A stretch of 58,460 nt of DNA from Candidatus Limosilactobacillus excrementigallinarum (GCA_019117445.1 DWZS01000058.1:1-58460); one strand, 5' to 3'; numbered from the stretch's first letter, positions 43,673-53,221 are shown. The notes: generated from the letters alone by a model not told the origin. A program made the numbers and translations.

Positions 43673-44983
43673 CTACTTTTTTAATAAACGCGCATATTCA
43701 TCTTCATACTTTTCAATATCACCAGCACCCATAAAGACAACCACTGCATGATGGTAATTTAACAGTTTGTTCATGGTTTGCATGTCAATATCTTCACTAC
43801 CAGGAATAAGTTGTTCAAGGTCCGCGCTAGAAACATGCCCCGTGTTTTCCCGAATTGAACCAAAAATTGGGGTCACAAAGGTCTGATCCGCCTTGCTTAA
43901 AGCTTGACCAAACTCTTTTAAGTACGCCTGAAGACGCGAATAAGTATGAGGCTGGAAAACAACCACTAATTCCTTATCTGGGTACTTCTGCCGCGCAGCA
44001 TCAATCGTGGCATTAATTTCTGATGGATGGTGAGCATAATCATCAATAATCGTCATATCACCCAACTTACTTTCACTGAAACGCCGCTTAACACCAGTAA
44101 AGTTCGCTAACTCTTTTTGAATGGCAGTTAAATCAACATGTTCCATGTAAGCCACTGCCACAACCGCTAAACTATTGAGGACACTGTGTTCTCCGTAAAG
44201 ATGAATTGTAAATGTCCCTAATTTTTGATCACGATAGTACGCATCGTAGGTCGATCCCGCTGGTGTCCGCACGATATTTTCAGCCCGAAAATCATCATGT
44301 GGATTGGTTCCATAATAATAAACTGGAACATCAACTTTAAGCTGACGCAGGTTCGGATCGTCACCCCAAGCAAAAATTCCTTTTTTGACCTGCTGGCCAT
44401 ACTGCTCAAATGAAGCACGAACATCATTAATATCCTTAAAGTAATCAGGATGATCAAAATCAATATTCGTCATAATCGCGTAGTCGGGATGATAAGCTAA
44501 AAAGTGGTCACGATATTCATCTGCTTCAAACACAAAGAACCGTGAATCTGGGTTTCCGTGACCCACTCCATCACCAATTAAGTAACTTGTTGGTTCAACA
44601 TTTGAAAGCACATGTGATAGTAATCCGGTGGTACTAGTCTTACCATGTGCCCCGGCAATACCAACAGACGTGTTACTCTCAATGACTTGTTCAACCGTTT
44701 GTGGGTATGTTTGAATCGTTAACCCCAGTTCCTTGGCGCGAACAATTTCTGGATGATCATCATCAAAGGCATTTCCTTGAACAACGATCATTCCCTTTTT
44801 CAAATTAGCCGGATCAAATTCCTGAATCTGAATTCCCGCCTTTTCTAGAGGAGCCTGCGTGAAAGTCTCTTTAGTAATATCTGAACCTTCAACATGGTTG
44901 CCAAGATCATTTAACACCCGAGCTAGAGCGGCCATTCCTGTCCCTTTAATCCCAACAAAATAGTAACTTTTCTGATTATTCAT
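43673..44983 (-). CDS. murC: UDP-N-acetylmuramate--L-alanine ligase
   Basis: 436 residues. It adds L-Ala to UDP-MurNAc, the first step of the peptide stem. The N-terminal Rossmann domain starts [15 protein letters not shown]. The central ATPase loop is [10 protein letters not shown], with [10 protein letters not shown] next. The C-terminal domain has [12 protein letters not shown] and [18 protein letters not shown] precedes the ATG. It is in a short cluster with ytpR and the thioredoxin-like gene. Confidence 0.97.
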   Translation of the reverse strand: MNNQKSYYFVGIKGTGMAALARVLNDLGNHVEGSDITKETFTQAPLEKAGIQIQEFDPANLKKGMIVVQGNAFDDDHPEIVRAKELGLTIQTYPQTVEQVIESNTSVGIAGAHGKTSTTGLLSHVLSNVEPTSYLIGDGVGHGNPDSRFFVFEADEYRDHFLAYHPDYAIMTNIDFDHPDYFKDINDVRASFEQYGQQVKKGIFAWGDDPNLRQLKVDVPVYYYGTNPHDDFRAENIVRTPAGSTYDAYYRDQKLGTFTIHLYGEHSVLNSLAVVAVAYMEHVDLTAIQKELANFTGVKRRFSESKLGDMTIIDDYAHHPSEINATIDAARQKYPDKELVVVFQPHTYSRLQAYLKEFGQALSKADQTFVTPIFGSIRENTGHVSSADLEQLIPGSEDIDMQTMNKLLNYHHAVVVFMGAGDIEKYEDEYARLLKK

Positions 44984-45000
44984 ATTAGTGTTCCTTTCTG

Positions 45001-45639
45001 TTAGGCGAATAGTTGATTACCACGATTAAAATCAAACGGTGCACCATTTGCAGCGAAATCATCATCAAGAATTAAACATCCCGGCTTGTCAGGAGCATTT
45101 TTCAATCCCAATTCACGTGGAGTACAAATCATTCCATCACTTTCAACTCCCAGCAGTTTACCAGGCCAAATCAATTTACCATTGGGCATCATCGTACCAA
45201 CCGTTGCAGCAACGACTTTGATATTTTGTCGCAAATTCACTGATCCACAAACAATTTGGCGTTTTTCACTTCCAAAGTCGACTGTTGCAATATGCAAGTG
45301 ATCTGACTTCGGATGATCAATCATTTTTTCGACGTAGCCAACTTGAAAATGGGGTTGTGAAGCTGGTTCAATCATTTGCTTAAAACCAGCTGCCGTCAAA
45401 TGAGCATTAATCTTGTCAATCTGATCAGCATTTAAGTCAACATTACCATTCACTGACTTTAGTTCTGGTAATAATTCACTAGCCTGTAAAATATTGTAAC
45501 CTAATAATTTACCGTCTTCGTGATTGGTAATTTCAACAACACCATTTTTGGTTTGTTCACTTTGGTCACCATTGCCAGGTGCAACCATTAACACTAAAAT
45601 ATCGCCCATTTCATGGGAATTATAACTTGCGATTAGCAT
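45001..45639 (-). CDS. ytpR: YtpR family tRNA-binding protein
   Basis: 212 residues. The N-terminal DUF4479 region (1-95) is followed by a tRNA-binding OB fold like that of Phe[25 protein letters not shown], then [25 protein letters not shown] and [15 protein letters not shown]. The role is unproved. The spacing to murC is 17 bases, so the pair is probably co-transcribed. The start is weakly supported by AGAGGG 13 bases upstream. Confidence 0.93.
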   Translation of the reverse strand: MLIASYNSHEMGDILVLMVAPGNGDQSEQTKNGVVEITNHEDGKLLGYNILQASELLPELKSVNGNVDLNADQIDKINAHLTAAGFKQMIEPASQPHFQVGYVEKMIDHPKSDHLHIATVDFGSEKRQIVCGSVNLRQNIKVVAATVGTMMPNGKLIWPGKLLGVESDGMICTPRELGLKNAPDKPGCLILDDDFAANGAPFDFNRGNQLFA

Positions 45640-45737
45640 CTCTTTTAATCATCCCTCTAAGTTTCATTCTTCTTTTAATATTCACAGATTAGATTGTACC
45701 ATAACCGCCGTAATCAGTAAGCACTAATTACAAAATA

Positions 45738-45771
45738 AGGGACCCGGCATCATCACGATTACCCAGTCCCC
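45738..45771 (-). terminator. Terminator of the thioredoxin-like gene
   Basis: GGGAC pairs with GTCCC with wobble extension over a loop of about 18 bases. TTATTTT follows on the minus strand. Confidence 0.55.
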
Positions 45772-45777
45772 TCATTT

Positions 45778-46098
45778 TTATGCTAAACCCTTTAAAAAGT
45801 CTTCAACCTGTTCCTTCGTTTTACGATCCTTATTAACAAATCTGCCAACTTCTTGACCGGCCTTATAAACCACAAAACTTGGAATTCCCATAATCCCTAA
45901 GTCAGCCGCCAAGTCAATATTTTCGTCACGATCTACCAGCAGGAAAGTATAGTCATTAAAGTCTTTTTCAATTTCCGGCATTGCTGGTTTAATGAAATTA
46001 CAGTCAGGACACCAATCAGCTGTAAAAAATAGAACATAGTTGCCATCAGCAACTCGCTGATTTAATTCATCTTGAGTCATTTTAGGTAAACGTTCCAT
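45778..46098 (-). CDS. Thioredoxin family protein (YtpP-like)
   Basis: 106 residues with a thioredoxin fold. The active site is WCPDC (Cys30 and Cys33) instead of WCGPC; GIPSFVVYKAGQEVGRF holds the cis-Pro. The altered CxxC dipeptide suggests a different redox potential. It is cytoplasmic, without a signal peptide. In Bacillus ytpP, ytpR and murC lie close together, which fits this order. GGAG precedes the ATG. Confidence 0.93.
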   Translation of the reverse strand: MERLPKMTQDELNQRVADGNYVLFFTADWCPDCNFIKPAMPEIEKDFNDYTFLLVDRDENIDLAADLGIMGIPSFVVYKAGQEVGRFVNKDRKTKEQVEDFLKGLA

Positions 46099-46190
46099 AC
46101 TTACATCTCCGTTTCTCTTATTTTATGTAAGTATATTTTACCACATCCGTCTATGTTTCGGCAACTTTGCTTAACCAGTAGTCGATTTTC

Positions 46191-46219
46191 TTGATGGGAC
46201 CCCCTAAAATTGTTAAAAT
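46191..46219 (+). promoter_or_regulatory. Promoter of the PepSY-like gene
   Basis: TTGATG and TAAAAT are separated by 17 bases. A start codon follows about 37 bases downstream. Confidence 0.55.
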
Positions 46220-46255
46220 ACAATTTAATTTAACAACATAAAGAAAGTGATTAGG

Positions 46256-46588
46256 ATGAATAATAGCAATAGCACATATCGGCCATTATTCCTTTCCGCA
46301 ACGTTAGGAATTTCCAGTGTCGCCGGATTTTTATTAGGTAAACTATTGGGTAAAGGACAAATCTCCCCTGCAACAATATTGCACGAAACTATTGATGCCT
46401 TCAAAAAGGAAGGGACCGTCGAAGGAAGTTGGATTGACCACCAACCACATCCTTACCAAAGGTTTGCAACTAAAGCTACCGTTTACCGTGGTGGTATCCA
46501 GCGGCGTGAAGATGACCAATTAGTAGATTATCGATTCATTGCCGATGCTGAGACTGGTTCGATTTTAAAAATAACACGTGCAAACTAA
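46256..46588 (+). CDS. Small membrane-anchored protein with PepSY-like C-terminus
   Basis: 110 residues from the ATG at 46256, eight bases after GAAAG; a GTG three codons upstream is possible. One hydrophobic, Gly-rich segment (about 10-30) anchors it, and a short alpha/beta domain follows, ending in YRFIADAETGSILKI, which is reminiscent of PepSY repeats (inhibitor-like, often extracytoplasmic). The central segment SWIDHQPHPYQRFATKATVYRGG is conserved-looking but unassigned. Single gene between two terminators. Confidence 0.7.
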   Translation: MNNSNSTYRPLFLSATLGISSVAGFLLGKLLGKGQISPATILHETIDAFKKEGTVEGSWIDHQPHPYQRFATKATVYRGGIQRREDDQLVDYRFIADAETGSILKITRAN

Positions 46589-46600
46589 TATTTTACGTTT

Positions 46601-46645
46601 AAACGGGTTCGAAGACTGATAAGTAACTAGTCTTCGAACCCGTTT
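46601..46645. terminator. Terminator of the PepSY-like gene
   Basis: A perfect 17-bp stem AAACGGGTTCGAAGACT and its complement across an 11-base loop. It can also end the convergent transaldolase-family gene. Confidence 0.85.
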
Positions 46646-46681
46646 GCGTTACTTTCTTATTAAGGAATGCTAATAACTAAT

Positions 46682-47416
46682 TTAGACAAGCACGGCATCA
46701 TCTAAGATACTGAAGCCAAGGGTTTTAATATCTTTGTCAAAACCATGCACGGTATCTAATGCCACATCATCAGGCGTAAATGACCGGCGTTCATTATACT
46801 TTTGCAGGATTACCGGTGGTACTGTGATAATATCTACGCCAAGTTGTTCAGCTTGCGTGATGTTATATACTTCTCGGGTCGAAGCCCAGAGTGTTTGAAC
46901 ATTGTCAAAATCATCCGCCATCTCAACAGAATTCTTCACAAAATCAATCGGATCTGCTCCTGTATCAGCAACCCGACCAACAAATAATGAGACAAATGCA
47001 GGTGAACTTGGACAGAGGGCTGCCAATGCTGCTTGAACCTGTAATTCGGTCGTAATTGCTGTTACGTTAACTTTGATCCCATTGGACGATAATGTATGAA
47101 TGAGTTCCGTATTATAATTGCCCTTTAGATTAATAATTGGAATTTTTACATATACATTTTCACTAAGTCCAGACAAGATTTCCGCTTCACGCTTCATTTC
47201 ATCAGCAGTTTGTCCAAACACCTCAAATGAAACACAGTAATCTGGAAATTCCGTAACCACTTGTTTAGCAAATGCCAAATAATTAGTTACTCCAGCTCTC
47301 TTCATTAATGAGGGGTTGGTTGTAAAACCACTTAAATAATCATTTTTTACCATTTGGCGCATGGCTTTAATATCTGCACCGTCTGAGTAAATTTTAATTG
47401 CATATTGATTTTGCAT
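46682..47416 (-). CDS. Transaldolase / fructose-6-phosphate aldolase family protein
   Basis: 244 residues with the TIM-barrel pattern of small transaldolases (TalC/FSA type). KIYSDGADIKAM gives the first strand, FTTNPSLMKRAG is the diagnostic motif, and the Schiff-base Lys is in VYVKIPIIN. SLFVGRVADTGADP and LWASTREVYN follow. It could act in sugar phosphate interconversion or as an aldolase; the length is slightly above FSA. AAAGGAA precedes the ATG. It has a long upstream region (about 370 bases). Confidence 0.9.
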   Translation of the reverse strand: MQNQYAIKIYSDGADIKAMRQMVKNDYLSGFTTNPSLMKRAGVTNYLAFAKQVVTEFPDYCVSFEVFGQTADEMKREAEILSGLSENVYVKIPIINLKGNYNTELIHTLSSNGIKVNVTAITTELQVQAALAALCPSSPAFVSLFVGRVADTGADPIDFVKNSVEMADDFDNVQTLWASTREVYNITQAEQLGVDIITVPPVILQKYNERRSFTPDDVALDTVHGFDKDIKTLGFSILDDAVLV

Positions 47417-47606
47417 TTTTATTTCCTTTCACAAATCAGAACTATACCAATTAATATTTTTCAATCCACGATGCCTATATTGCCATTAAGTATGATCCTC
47501 GTCAAGCGATAAGTAGGCCATTTTAAGCAAAGCTAAATTATAATCCTTTATCAGTTTCATAATTGCGCAACCGTGTGTCATATAGTTAACACAAGCTTGT
47601 ATTTTA

Positions 47607-47622
47607 TGATAATCGTTTATCA
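47607..47622. promoter_or_regulatory. Palindrome in the transaldolase upstream region
   Basis: TGATAA-TCGT-TTATCA is a perfect 16-base palindrome with a central CG. It resembles a CcpA cre element with one extra base per half-site. It lies about 190 bases upstream of the transaldolase-family gene. The rest of 47417-47710 is AT-rich, and I find no gene in it. Confidence 0.4.
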
Positions 47623-47710
47623 GTTCTCTTTTTAATTTTTTCAAAAAACTTTTAAAGAATTTCTAAATATAATGTATACCAATTTTATATTTTCTCTTTT
47701 TTTCACAAAT

Positions 47711-47757
47711 AAAACCGTGTTTCAACGTTCGGTCATTCCGAACTAGAACACGGTTTT
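47711..47757. terminator. Terminator of trmB
   Basis: AAAACCGTGTT pairs with ACACGGTTTT, with an inner GTTCGG / CCGAAC stem. T-runs occur on both sides. Confidence 0.8.
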
Positions 47758-47786
47758 ACTTTACAAAATAGTTCTTCTGTTTGCTA

Positions 47787-48431
47787 TTAATTATCGAAAT
47801 GAGCAGCTAATTTATAAATTGGTTGTCCCAACTCACTAAATTTATGCTCATATTCAGTTTCAACATTCATGGCATTTTCATCACTGTGGTGCAAGTCTAA
47901 CCAAACCCCATCAAATTTCATGCCATAATTATTCAAACTCTGTAAGGAGAATTCGAAAAATCCCATATTATCAGTCTTTAACTCTAGGCTTCCCCCTTGC
48001 TTGACCACCTGCTCATAACCTTCCAGAAAAGTATGGTAAGTCAGTCGCCGCTTCGCGTGTCGCTTTTTGGGCCATGGATCTGAAAAGTTCAGAAAAAGCT
48101 TATCAATTTGATGGTCCGCAAAAAAATCCGTTAGCTCCGCCCCATCAGCACAAATCAATTGTAAATTGGGCAGATTTTCAGGCAAGGCCTTTTTTAAAGC
48201 AATTGCTGCAATCGTCTTTTCAATTTCTAAACCAATAAAATTAATATTCGGATATTTCTTTGCCATCCCGATAATGAACTGGCCTTTTCCCATCCCCACT
48301 TCTAGTTGAATTGGTTGATCTTTTGGGAAACGATCAGCCCATTGGCCCTTAACTTCACTGGGATTTAAGACCATTTTTTCTGGATGGGCAACCAGGAGTG
48401 GCTCCGCCCACTTTTTATGTTTCACACGCAT
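47787..48431 (-). CDS. trmB: tRNA (guanine-N7-)-methyltransferase
   Basis: 214 residues. It makes m7G46 in tRNA. The SAM motif VGMGKGQFIIGMA, FIGLEIEKTIA and the catalytic LNFSDPWPKKRHAKRRL are all present. RBS GAGGAA lies before the ATG. It is 10 bases after ecsB, so it is probably transcribed with ecsAB. Confidence 0.96.
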   Translation of the reverse strand: MRVKHKKWAEPLLVAHPEKMVLNPSEVKGQWADRFPKDQPIQLEVGMGKGQFIIGMAKKYPNINFIGLEIEKTIAAIALKKALPENLPNLQLICADGAELTDFFADHQIDKLFLNFSDPWPKKRHAKRRLTYHTFLEGYEQVVKQGGSLELKTDNMGFFEFSLQSLNNYGMKFDGVWLDLHHSDENAMNVETEYEHKFSELGQPIYKLAAHFDN

Positions 48432-48441
48432 TCAAAATTCC

Positions 48442-49641
48442 TCACTTCTTCATTTTTTTCGTTCGCAATTGCACATATCGAGTTGATAAAATCGGTACTT
48501 CAATCAAAGCAATGATCGCATTAATGATTAATTGTTCGAAGCTCCGTTGAGTACCAAACGAAGCAAGGACCATTATTACCGCAACAATGATCATTATTTT
48601 GCGAACAATATCTTTAAAATCACGGATTTGTGATTTGGTACTAACCGGGTAAACATAGGTAAAGGCATTATTAGCATACTGATCATATAGCGGCATTAAC
48701 TGAACCGCAATTAAATACAAAGCAAGTACCATAATGGCACTATTTAACCATATTATCGGTACAAATGCCAAAATAATTGCCATGACCAGTGTTAGGCGTA
48801 GTACGAGATCACTAATCTCGGTATTACGCACTAAGCCACGACCATACAAAAAGTGCCATACAGTATCTTCTCGCAACCACCGTATCAGTGGATTTAAGTA
48901 GGCCCGCCTTTTTACGTGGCCTTGTAAATTAGGGACATCCGTAAAAAGGTTAAAAAAGCGGTACACAGTGGCCATCCGATTGCGTTCCACCAAGACTGCC
49001 TGTCGCCAGTCAATTTCTGACCAACGCATAACTAACCAAGTGGAAATTATGCTACTCAGAATACTGAGTCCTAATCCTATAAGTGGATTGATAATCCAGG
49101 TACCGCCCCATATTACGAACGAACCACCCCATTGAAGGTAGCACAGCCAATTAGCATCACTAAACTGCAACGTAATTTGCAAATTAGCCAGCTTCAGCCA
49201 ACTCCATTTAGTAAGAACTGCTGTGAGCACTACTTCACTAATTAAAATAGTGGTCATTCGATCGGTAACCATGGCCAATGGCAAAATCACCACTACTCCA
49301 GCCAGTGTAATGAGTTCGGCAGGAAGACAACTATACCAAAAAGCTTGGCGAAAATACCGCCTCATCCGAGATGACTGCGGTAGTAAGAATACCGGATCAG
49401 CATTTTTAACTAGCGTCGCGAAGCGGCCTAATTGTGCCACAATCACCATAATTAACACCAACAATAATCTAATCCATAAATTATGTGGCGGAATCTTTGG
49501 TAGCAGTTGGGCGTAACCATACGCCAAAGCACCAAATAAGAAAAACAGTGCAATGACAAAATGATCATTGAATACCAATCGCCAGTATTTCAAAAGCAGC
49601 AGGAAATGTTTTTGCCGACGTTCATTAAATAGTCTATCCAT
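48442..49641 (-). CDS. ecsB: ABC transporter permease EcsB
   Basis: About 399 residues from the ATG at 49641, eight bases after AAGGG; it overlaps the ecsA end by 8 bases. Up to ten hydrophobic segments, with the family pattern HFLLLLKYWRLVFNDHFVIALFFLFGALAYGY at the start. EcsB is the membrane part of the Ecs transporter, which affects secretion, regulated proteolysis (via RasP in Bacillus) and competence. ecsC is absent after ecsB. Confidence 0.92.
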   Translation of the reverse strand: MDRLFNERRQKHFLLLLKYWRLVFNDHFVIALFFLFGALAYGYAQLLPKIPPHNLWIRLLLVLIMVIVAQLGRFATLVKNADPVFLLPQSSRMRRYFRQAFWYSCLPAELITLAGVVVILPLAMVTDRMTTILISEVVLTAVLTKWSWLKLANLQITLQFSDANWLCYLQWGGSFVIWGGTWIINPLIGLGLSILSSIISTWLVMRWSEIDWRQAVLVERNRMATVYRFFNLFTDVPNLQGHVKRRAYLNPLIRWLREDTVWHFLYGRGLVRNTEISDLVLRLTLVMAIILAFVPIIWLNSAIMVLALYLIAVQLMPLYDQYANNAFTYVYPVSTKSQIRDFKDIVRKIMIIVAVIMVLASFGTQRSFEQLIINAIIALIEVPILSTRYVQLRTKKMKK

Positions 49642-50371
49642 CCTGCTCACCCTTTGCCATATTCAAATAAATGTCGTTCAGTGATGCTTGCGGATCGTCT
49701 ATCGCCTGGCGCATTTCTGCCAACGTTCCCCGAAATTTAACGCGACCATTGTTTAGTAAAACAAAGCGGTCACAATACTTTTCGGCCGTGTCCAGCACGT
49801 GGGTGGACATTAAAACCGCCGCGCCAGCTTGTTTACGATCTTCAATCAAATCTAGTAAATCACGAACTGCTAGCGGATCTAACCCATAAAATGGTTCATC
49901 GACAATAAATAATTGGGCATTGGTAATAAATGCACATACAATCATTACCTTCTGCTTCATTCCCTTAGAAAAATCAGCTGGAAACCAATCAAGTTTATTA
50001 TCCAACCGAAACTTCTTTAATAAATTAGTGGCCCGTCGCCAAGCTTCATCATGGTCTAACTGATAAGCTTTGATGGTTAGCGCAATATGTTCGCGCAGGG
50101 TCAATTCATCATATAAAATTGGGGTTTCTGGAACATAGGCAATTTGCTGCTGATAGCCAAGCGGATCCGTTGCAATATCATGCTCGTTAAGCACAATCGA
50201 ACCAGAAAAAGGATGTAATAAACCGATTAAGTGATTAATTGTAGTTGATTTCCCAGCACCGTTTAAGCCAATCAAGCCAACTAGTTCTCCTGGATGAACC
50301 TCAAAGCTAACTTGATGCAAAATCGGAATTTGAGAATAGCCACCGACCAAATTCTGGACTTGTAATGTCAT
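49634..50371 (-). CDS. ecsA: ABC transporter ATP-binding protein EcsA
   Basis: 245 residues. Walker A GLNGAGKST, Q-loop YVPETPILYDEL, a signature loop reading FSKGMKQK (rather than LSGGQ), Walker B LFIVDEPF, and the switch His in STHVLDTAEK. It pairs with EcsB. AAGGG precedes the ATG. It is divergent from hit, and the TGCGGTAT word lies over its start codon. Confidence 0.94.
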   Translation of the reverse strand: MTLQVQNLVGGYSQIPILHQVSFEVHPGELVGLIGLNGAGKSTTINHLIGLLHPFSGSIVLNEHDIATDPLGYQQQIAYVPETPILYDELTLREHIALTIKAYQLDHDEAWRRATNLLKKFRLDNKLDWFPADFSKGMKQKVMIVCAFITNAQLFIVDEPFYGLDPLAVRDLLDLIEDRKQAGAAVLMSTHVLDTAEKYCDRFVLLNNGRVKFRGTLAEMRQAIDDPQASLNDIYLNMAKGEQDG

Positions 50372-50405
50372 GCGGTATCCCTTCTTTTCTCATTATTTAT
50401 TCTTG

Positions 50406-50414
50406 ATTATAGCA
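50406..50414 (-). promoter_or_regulatory. Extended -10 promoter of ecsA
   Basis: The minus strand reads TGCTATAAT (TGnTATAAT). It faces the TATACT box (50456-50461) of the hit promoter. An ATACCGCA / TGCGGTAT inverted repeat overlaps both. Confidence 0.5.
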
Positions 50415-50455
50415 TACCGCAATCAACGACTTTTCCCAATTAAAAAGGAATGCGG

Positions 50456-50461
50456 TATACT
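50456..50461 (+). promoter_or_regulatory. -10 box of hit
   Basis: TATACT overlaps the third TGCGGTAT copy. No convincing -35 box is seen. Confidence 0.4.
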
Positions 50462-50494
50462 AGTCTATATCAACTAAGAAACGAGGAACGCAAT

Positions 50495-50923
50495 ATGACT
50501 GACTGCATTTTTTGTAAAATTATCAATGGTGAAATTCCAAGCTACACTGTTTATGAAGATGACGTTGTTAAAGCATTCTTGGATATTTCACAAGGTACTC
50601 CTGGTCACACCCTCGTGGTCCCTAAAAAACATGTCCAAGATATTTTCGCTTATGATGATAAGCTGGCTGGTGAAGTTTTTGCCCGGTTGCCCAAAATTGC
50701 ACGCGCAATTAAGCAGTCCAACCCTAACATCGTCGGAATGAATATTTTAAATAACAATGGTGCGGTTGCATACCAATCTGTCTTCCACTCCCATATTCAT
50801 TTAATTCCCCGTTATTCTACACAGGACACGTTTAGCATTAATTTTACTGATAACTCTGATCAATACAATGATGCCAAATATCAAGCAATCCAAAAATCAA
50901 TTATTGATCAAATGGAGAAATAG
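50495..50923 (+). CDS. hit: HIT family hydrolase
   Basis: 142 residues from the ATG at 50495 (GAGG eight bases upstream). The zinc-binding start is DCIFCKI, and the active site HSHIHLIPR carries the His triad. Bacterial HIT proteins hydrolyse nucleotide phosphoramidates or adenylated compounds; the exact substrate is unknown. It lies divergent from ecsAB, with prsA converging on it, as in Bacillus. Confidence 0.95.
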   Translation: MTDCIFCKIINGEIPSYTVYEDDVVKAFLDISQGTPGHTLVVPKKHVQDIFAYDDKLAGEVFARLPKIARAIKQSNPNIVGMNILNNNGAVAYQSVFHSHIHLIPRYSTQDTFSINFTDNSDQYNDAKYQAIQKSIIDQMEK

Positions 50924-50924
50924 C

Positions 50925-51131
50925 ATGAAAAAATTGTCAATGGATTGGCAATCCCTCAAAAAGGTCATCAGTAATTACCAACAGCTCCAGCAGAATGTGG
51001 CTAAATTACCATCTAGTTTTGCTAAAGCAACTAAAACAATTCATGAATTACAACGGGCCACGCAACGGTACCAATTTAAAATTCAACCAGCGCTCAAGAA
51101 GATCGAGCAGATTTTAGCTAAAAATGAATAA
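50925..51131 (+). CDS. Small basic helical protein downstream of hit
   Basis: 68 residues from an ATG two bases after the hit stop, with GGAG seven bases upstream. It is Gln/Lys-rich with predicted heptad-like helices (NYQQLQQNVAKLPSSF, then TIHELQRATQRYQFKIQPALKKIEQIL). No signal or membrane segment is present. No family recognised. Tight spacing suggests it is co-translated with hit. Confidence 0.75.
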   Translation: MKKLSMDWQSLKKVISNYQQLQQNVAKLPSSFAKATKTIHELQRATQRYQFKIQPALKKIEQILAKNE

Positions 51132-51136
51132 AAAAT

Positions 51137-51186
51137 GGCGTGATTATCATTTTGCTGTATCAGCAGTCTAAGATAATCGCGCCTTT
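51137..51186. terminator. Terminator between hit operon and prsA
   Basis: GGCGtGATTATC pairs with GATAATCgCGCC across a loop of about 23 bases between convergent genes. Confidence 0.75.
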
Positions 51187-51199
51187 AATATTTTATTAA

Positions 51200-52168
51200 T
51201 TAATTGGAACTGCTACTTGAACTTGTCGAACTAGAGTTGGAAGTTGATGAGCTATTTCCAGAAGTAGCACCAGTATTAGCACTTGGGTTTAAGTATTGTG
51301 ACAGGATGTTTTGCAGATCCTTATCCTTAATTGAAACGTTCCCTTTCTTCAGAACCTTCGAAATAACCTTTTCCATAAATGATTGGTTATTCATGTTTTG
51401 TTGAACAATTTGGGTCTTTAAATCGGCAATGTGAGCACTCTTGGCACCCTTCGCTGGATGCTTAACCATGTAAATAACTTGGTAACCATTATCGGTCTTC
51501 ACAGGTTCCTTCGTGTATTCACCAGTCTTCAATGCAAAGGCAGCTTTCTTGTATGCAGAATCAACTGAAGTACTTGTGTTATCAAATGCTGGGACAATTC
51601 CACCCGTACTCTTATTGGAAGTATCAGTCGACTTGGACTTTGCTAACTTCTTAAACTTCTTGTATTTATTACCACTTGTACTATCTAATTGACTGATAAT
51701 GTCCTTAGCATCGTCCTCTGAGCCAACCAAAATTTCTGCGGTTTCAACCTTTGGTTCATACTTCTTCCACTGCTTGTTAATCGCCTTGTTTGAGAAAGTG
51801 GAATAATGCCGAACCGCTGCTTCAAGAAGCAAACGGGACTTAATTTGATCCTTAAAGGTCTTTTCAGTTAGATTTTGTTGCTGCAAAACCGCACTAAATG
51901 ATGATCCATATTGTGACTTATAAGAATTGTATTCCTTATTAACATCAGCTTTGGAAACTTCCTTACCGTATTGCTTTTGTAAGACCTTATCCAAAATCAT
52001 TTGCTGCAGGACAGCCTTCCCTTGGGAAGTATTCTTCATACTACTGTAGTATTCGTCTTGGGTGATCTTACCACCACTAGTCGTCGCAACTGCTTTATTA
52101 CCACAAGCAGCTAATGGCATCATCACAGCGACACCAGCCAAAATTGCTAATAATTTTTTTGATTTCAA
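51200..52168 (-). CDS. prsA: Foldase PrsA lipoprotein
   Basis: 322 residues from a TTG start. The signal peptide ends in the lipobox LAAC (Cys22). A helical N-terminal domain is followed by a PPIC parvulin-type domain (about 138-235: AEILVGSEDDAKDIISQLDS, then GIVPAF and GYQVIYMVK). The C-terminus is a Ser/Asn low-complexity tail. PrsA folds secreted proteins on the outside of the membrane, including PBPs, two of which are encoded in this window. Conserved neighbour of hit/ecs and yhaM. Confidence 0.95.
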   Translation of the reverse strand: MKSKKLLAILAGVAVMMPLAACGNKAVATTSGGKITQDEYYSSMKNTSQGKAVLQQMILDKVLQKQYGKEVSKADVNKEYNSYKSQYGSSFSAVLQQQNLTEKTFKDQIKSRLLLEAAVRHYSTFSNKAINKQWKKYEPKVETAEILVGSEDDAKDIISQLDSTSGNKYKKFKKLAKSKSTDTSNKSTGGIVPAFDNTSTSVDSAYKKAAFALKTGEYTKEPVKTDNGYQVIYMVKHPAKGAKSAHIADLKTQIVQQNMNNQSFMEKVISKVLKKGNVSIKDKDLQNILSQYLNPSANTGATSGNSSSTSNSSSTSSSSSSN

Positions 52169-52264
52169 ATCAATTTCACATCCCTTAAATAATTAATCAC
52201 CAGTCTAATATAACATAATCTGGAATAGTTTTACGCCTGAAGACAATTGTTTATGAAAATTTCA

Positions 52265-53221
52265 TTATTTTTTCTTATTTTCATCAGGTTGGTAAAAAGA
52301 CCGGTTATCAAGCGCAAAAAGGCGGTCGGTAAATTCGCCAGGGGAAACTTTGGACAAAGCTGACTGCATCATCATAATGGAAGCATCCAATTCATCTAAA
52401 TGATGAAGAATTTCTGCTTCTAATAATTCTGGCCGAACTGGGGACCCGTATTCCAGTAAACCATGGTGAGATAAGACCATGTGACGAAGCAACACCACCG
52501 TTTCACTTTCATAATCAATCCCCAATTCTTGACAAATAGCACAGATTTCACCATCAATCAAAGAAATATGGCCCACTAGTTTACCTGTAGTGGTGTATTG
52601 GGTACCAACCGCTCCCGAAAGTTCCACTGTCTTTCCTAAGTCATGGAGTAACGCTCCTGCGTACAATAGCGATTCATTAATCCCCGGATATTGTTTAATA
52701 ACACTCTGGGCTAAACGCAAAATCGAAAGGGTATGGTATGAAAGTCCCCCGACAAAAGCATGATGGTTGGTTTTGGCCGCCGGTGATTGAAAAAAAGCTT
52801 CACCATGCTTAGCTAATAAATGGTTGACAATTTGGCGCCAGGTTGGTTCCTTAATTGCCATTACAAACGGTCGCAAGGCACCCTTAATTTGCTCTTCCGT
52901 CTCTGGTGCTCGTTCAACATATAATTCTGGCTGATGCGGTTCATCCGCAGTTGCTAACCGCACTGCTGTAATACTGATTTGGGGACGTCCTTGATAGCTA
53001 GTACGTTGTCCCTCAACCTGTACAACTACCCCAGGCTGAAAATCTTGAATTTGCCGATCTGTTACGTCCCATAAATTACCGGCGAGCTCCCCAGATTGAT
53101 CACCAAAAGTCAGTGCCAGATAATTATCTCCTTTTTTGGTTGTCCGCACTTGAGCATCTTTCACGAGTGCAAAGATCGTGAAATGATCGCCATCTTGAAA
53201 ATCGTTAATTTGTTTTGCCAC
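52265..53221 (-). CDS. yhaM: 3'-5' exoribonuclease YhaM
   Basis: 318 residues. The N-terminal OB-fold (10-95) binds RNA, and the HD domain (from about 160) has HHAFVGGLSYHTLSILRLA, LLHDLGKTVEL and MVLSHHGLLEYGSP with metal-binding residues. YhaM degrades RNA and ssDNA with Mn2+. It follows the YheA-family gene across a terminator and precedes prsA, in conserved order. Confidence 0.95.
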   Translation of the reverse strand: MAKQINDFQDGDHFTIFALVKDAQVRTTKKGDNYLALTFGDQSGELAGNLWDVTDRQIQDFQPGVVVQVEGQRTSYQGRPQISITAVRLATADEPHQPELYVERAPETEEQIKGALRPFVMAIKEPTWRQIVNHLLAKHGEAFFQSPAAKTNHHAFVGGLSYHTLSILRLAQSVIKQYPGINESLLYAGALLHDLGKTVELSGAVGTQYTTTGKLVGHISLIDGEICAICQELGIDYESETVVLLRHMVLSHHGLLEYGSPVRPELLEAEILHHLDELDASIMMMQSALSKVSPGEFTDRLFALDNRSFYQPDENKKK

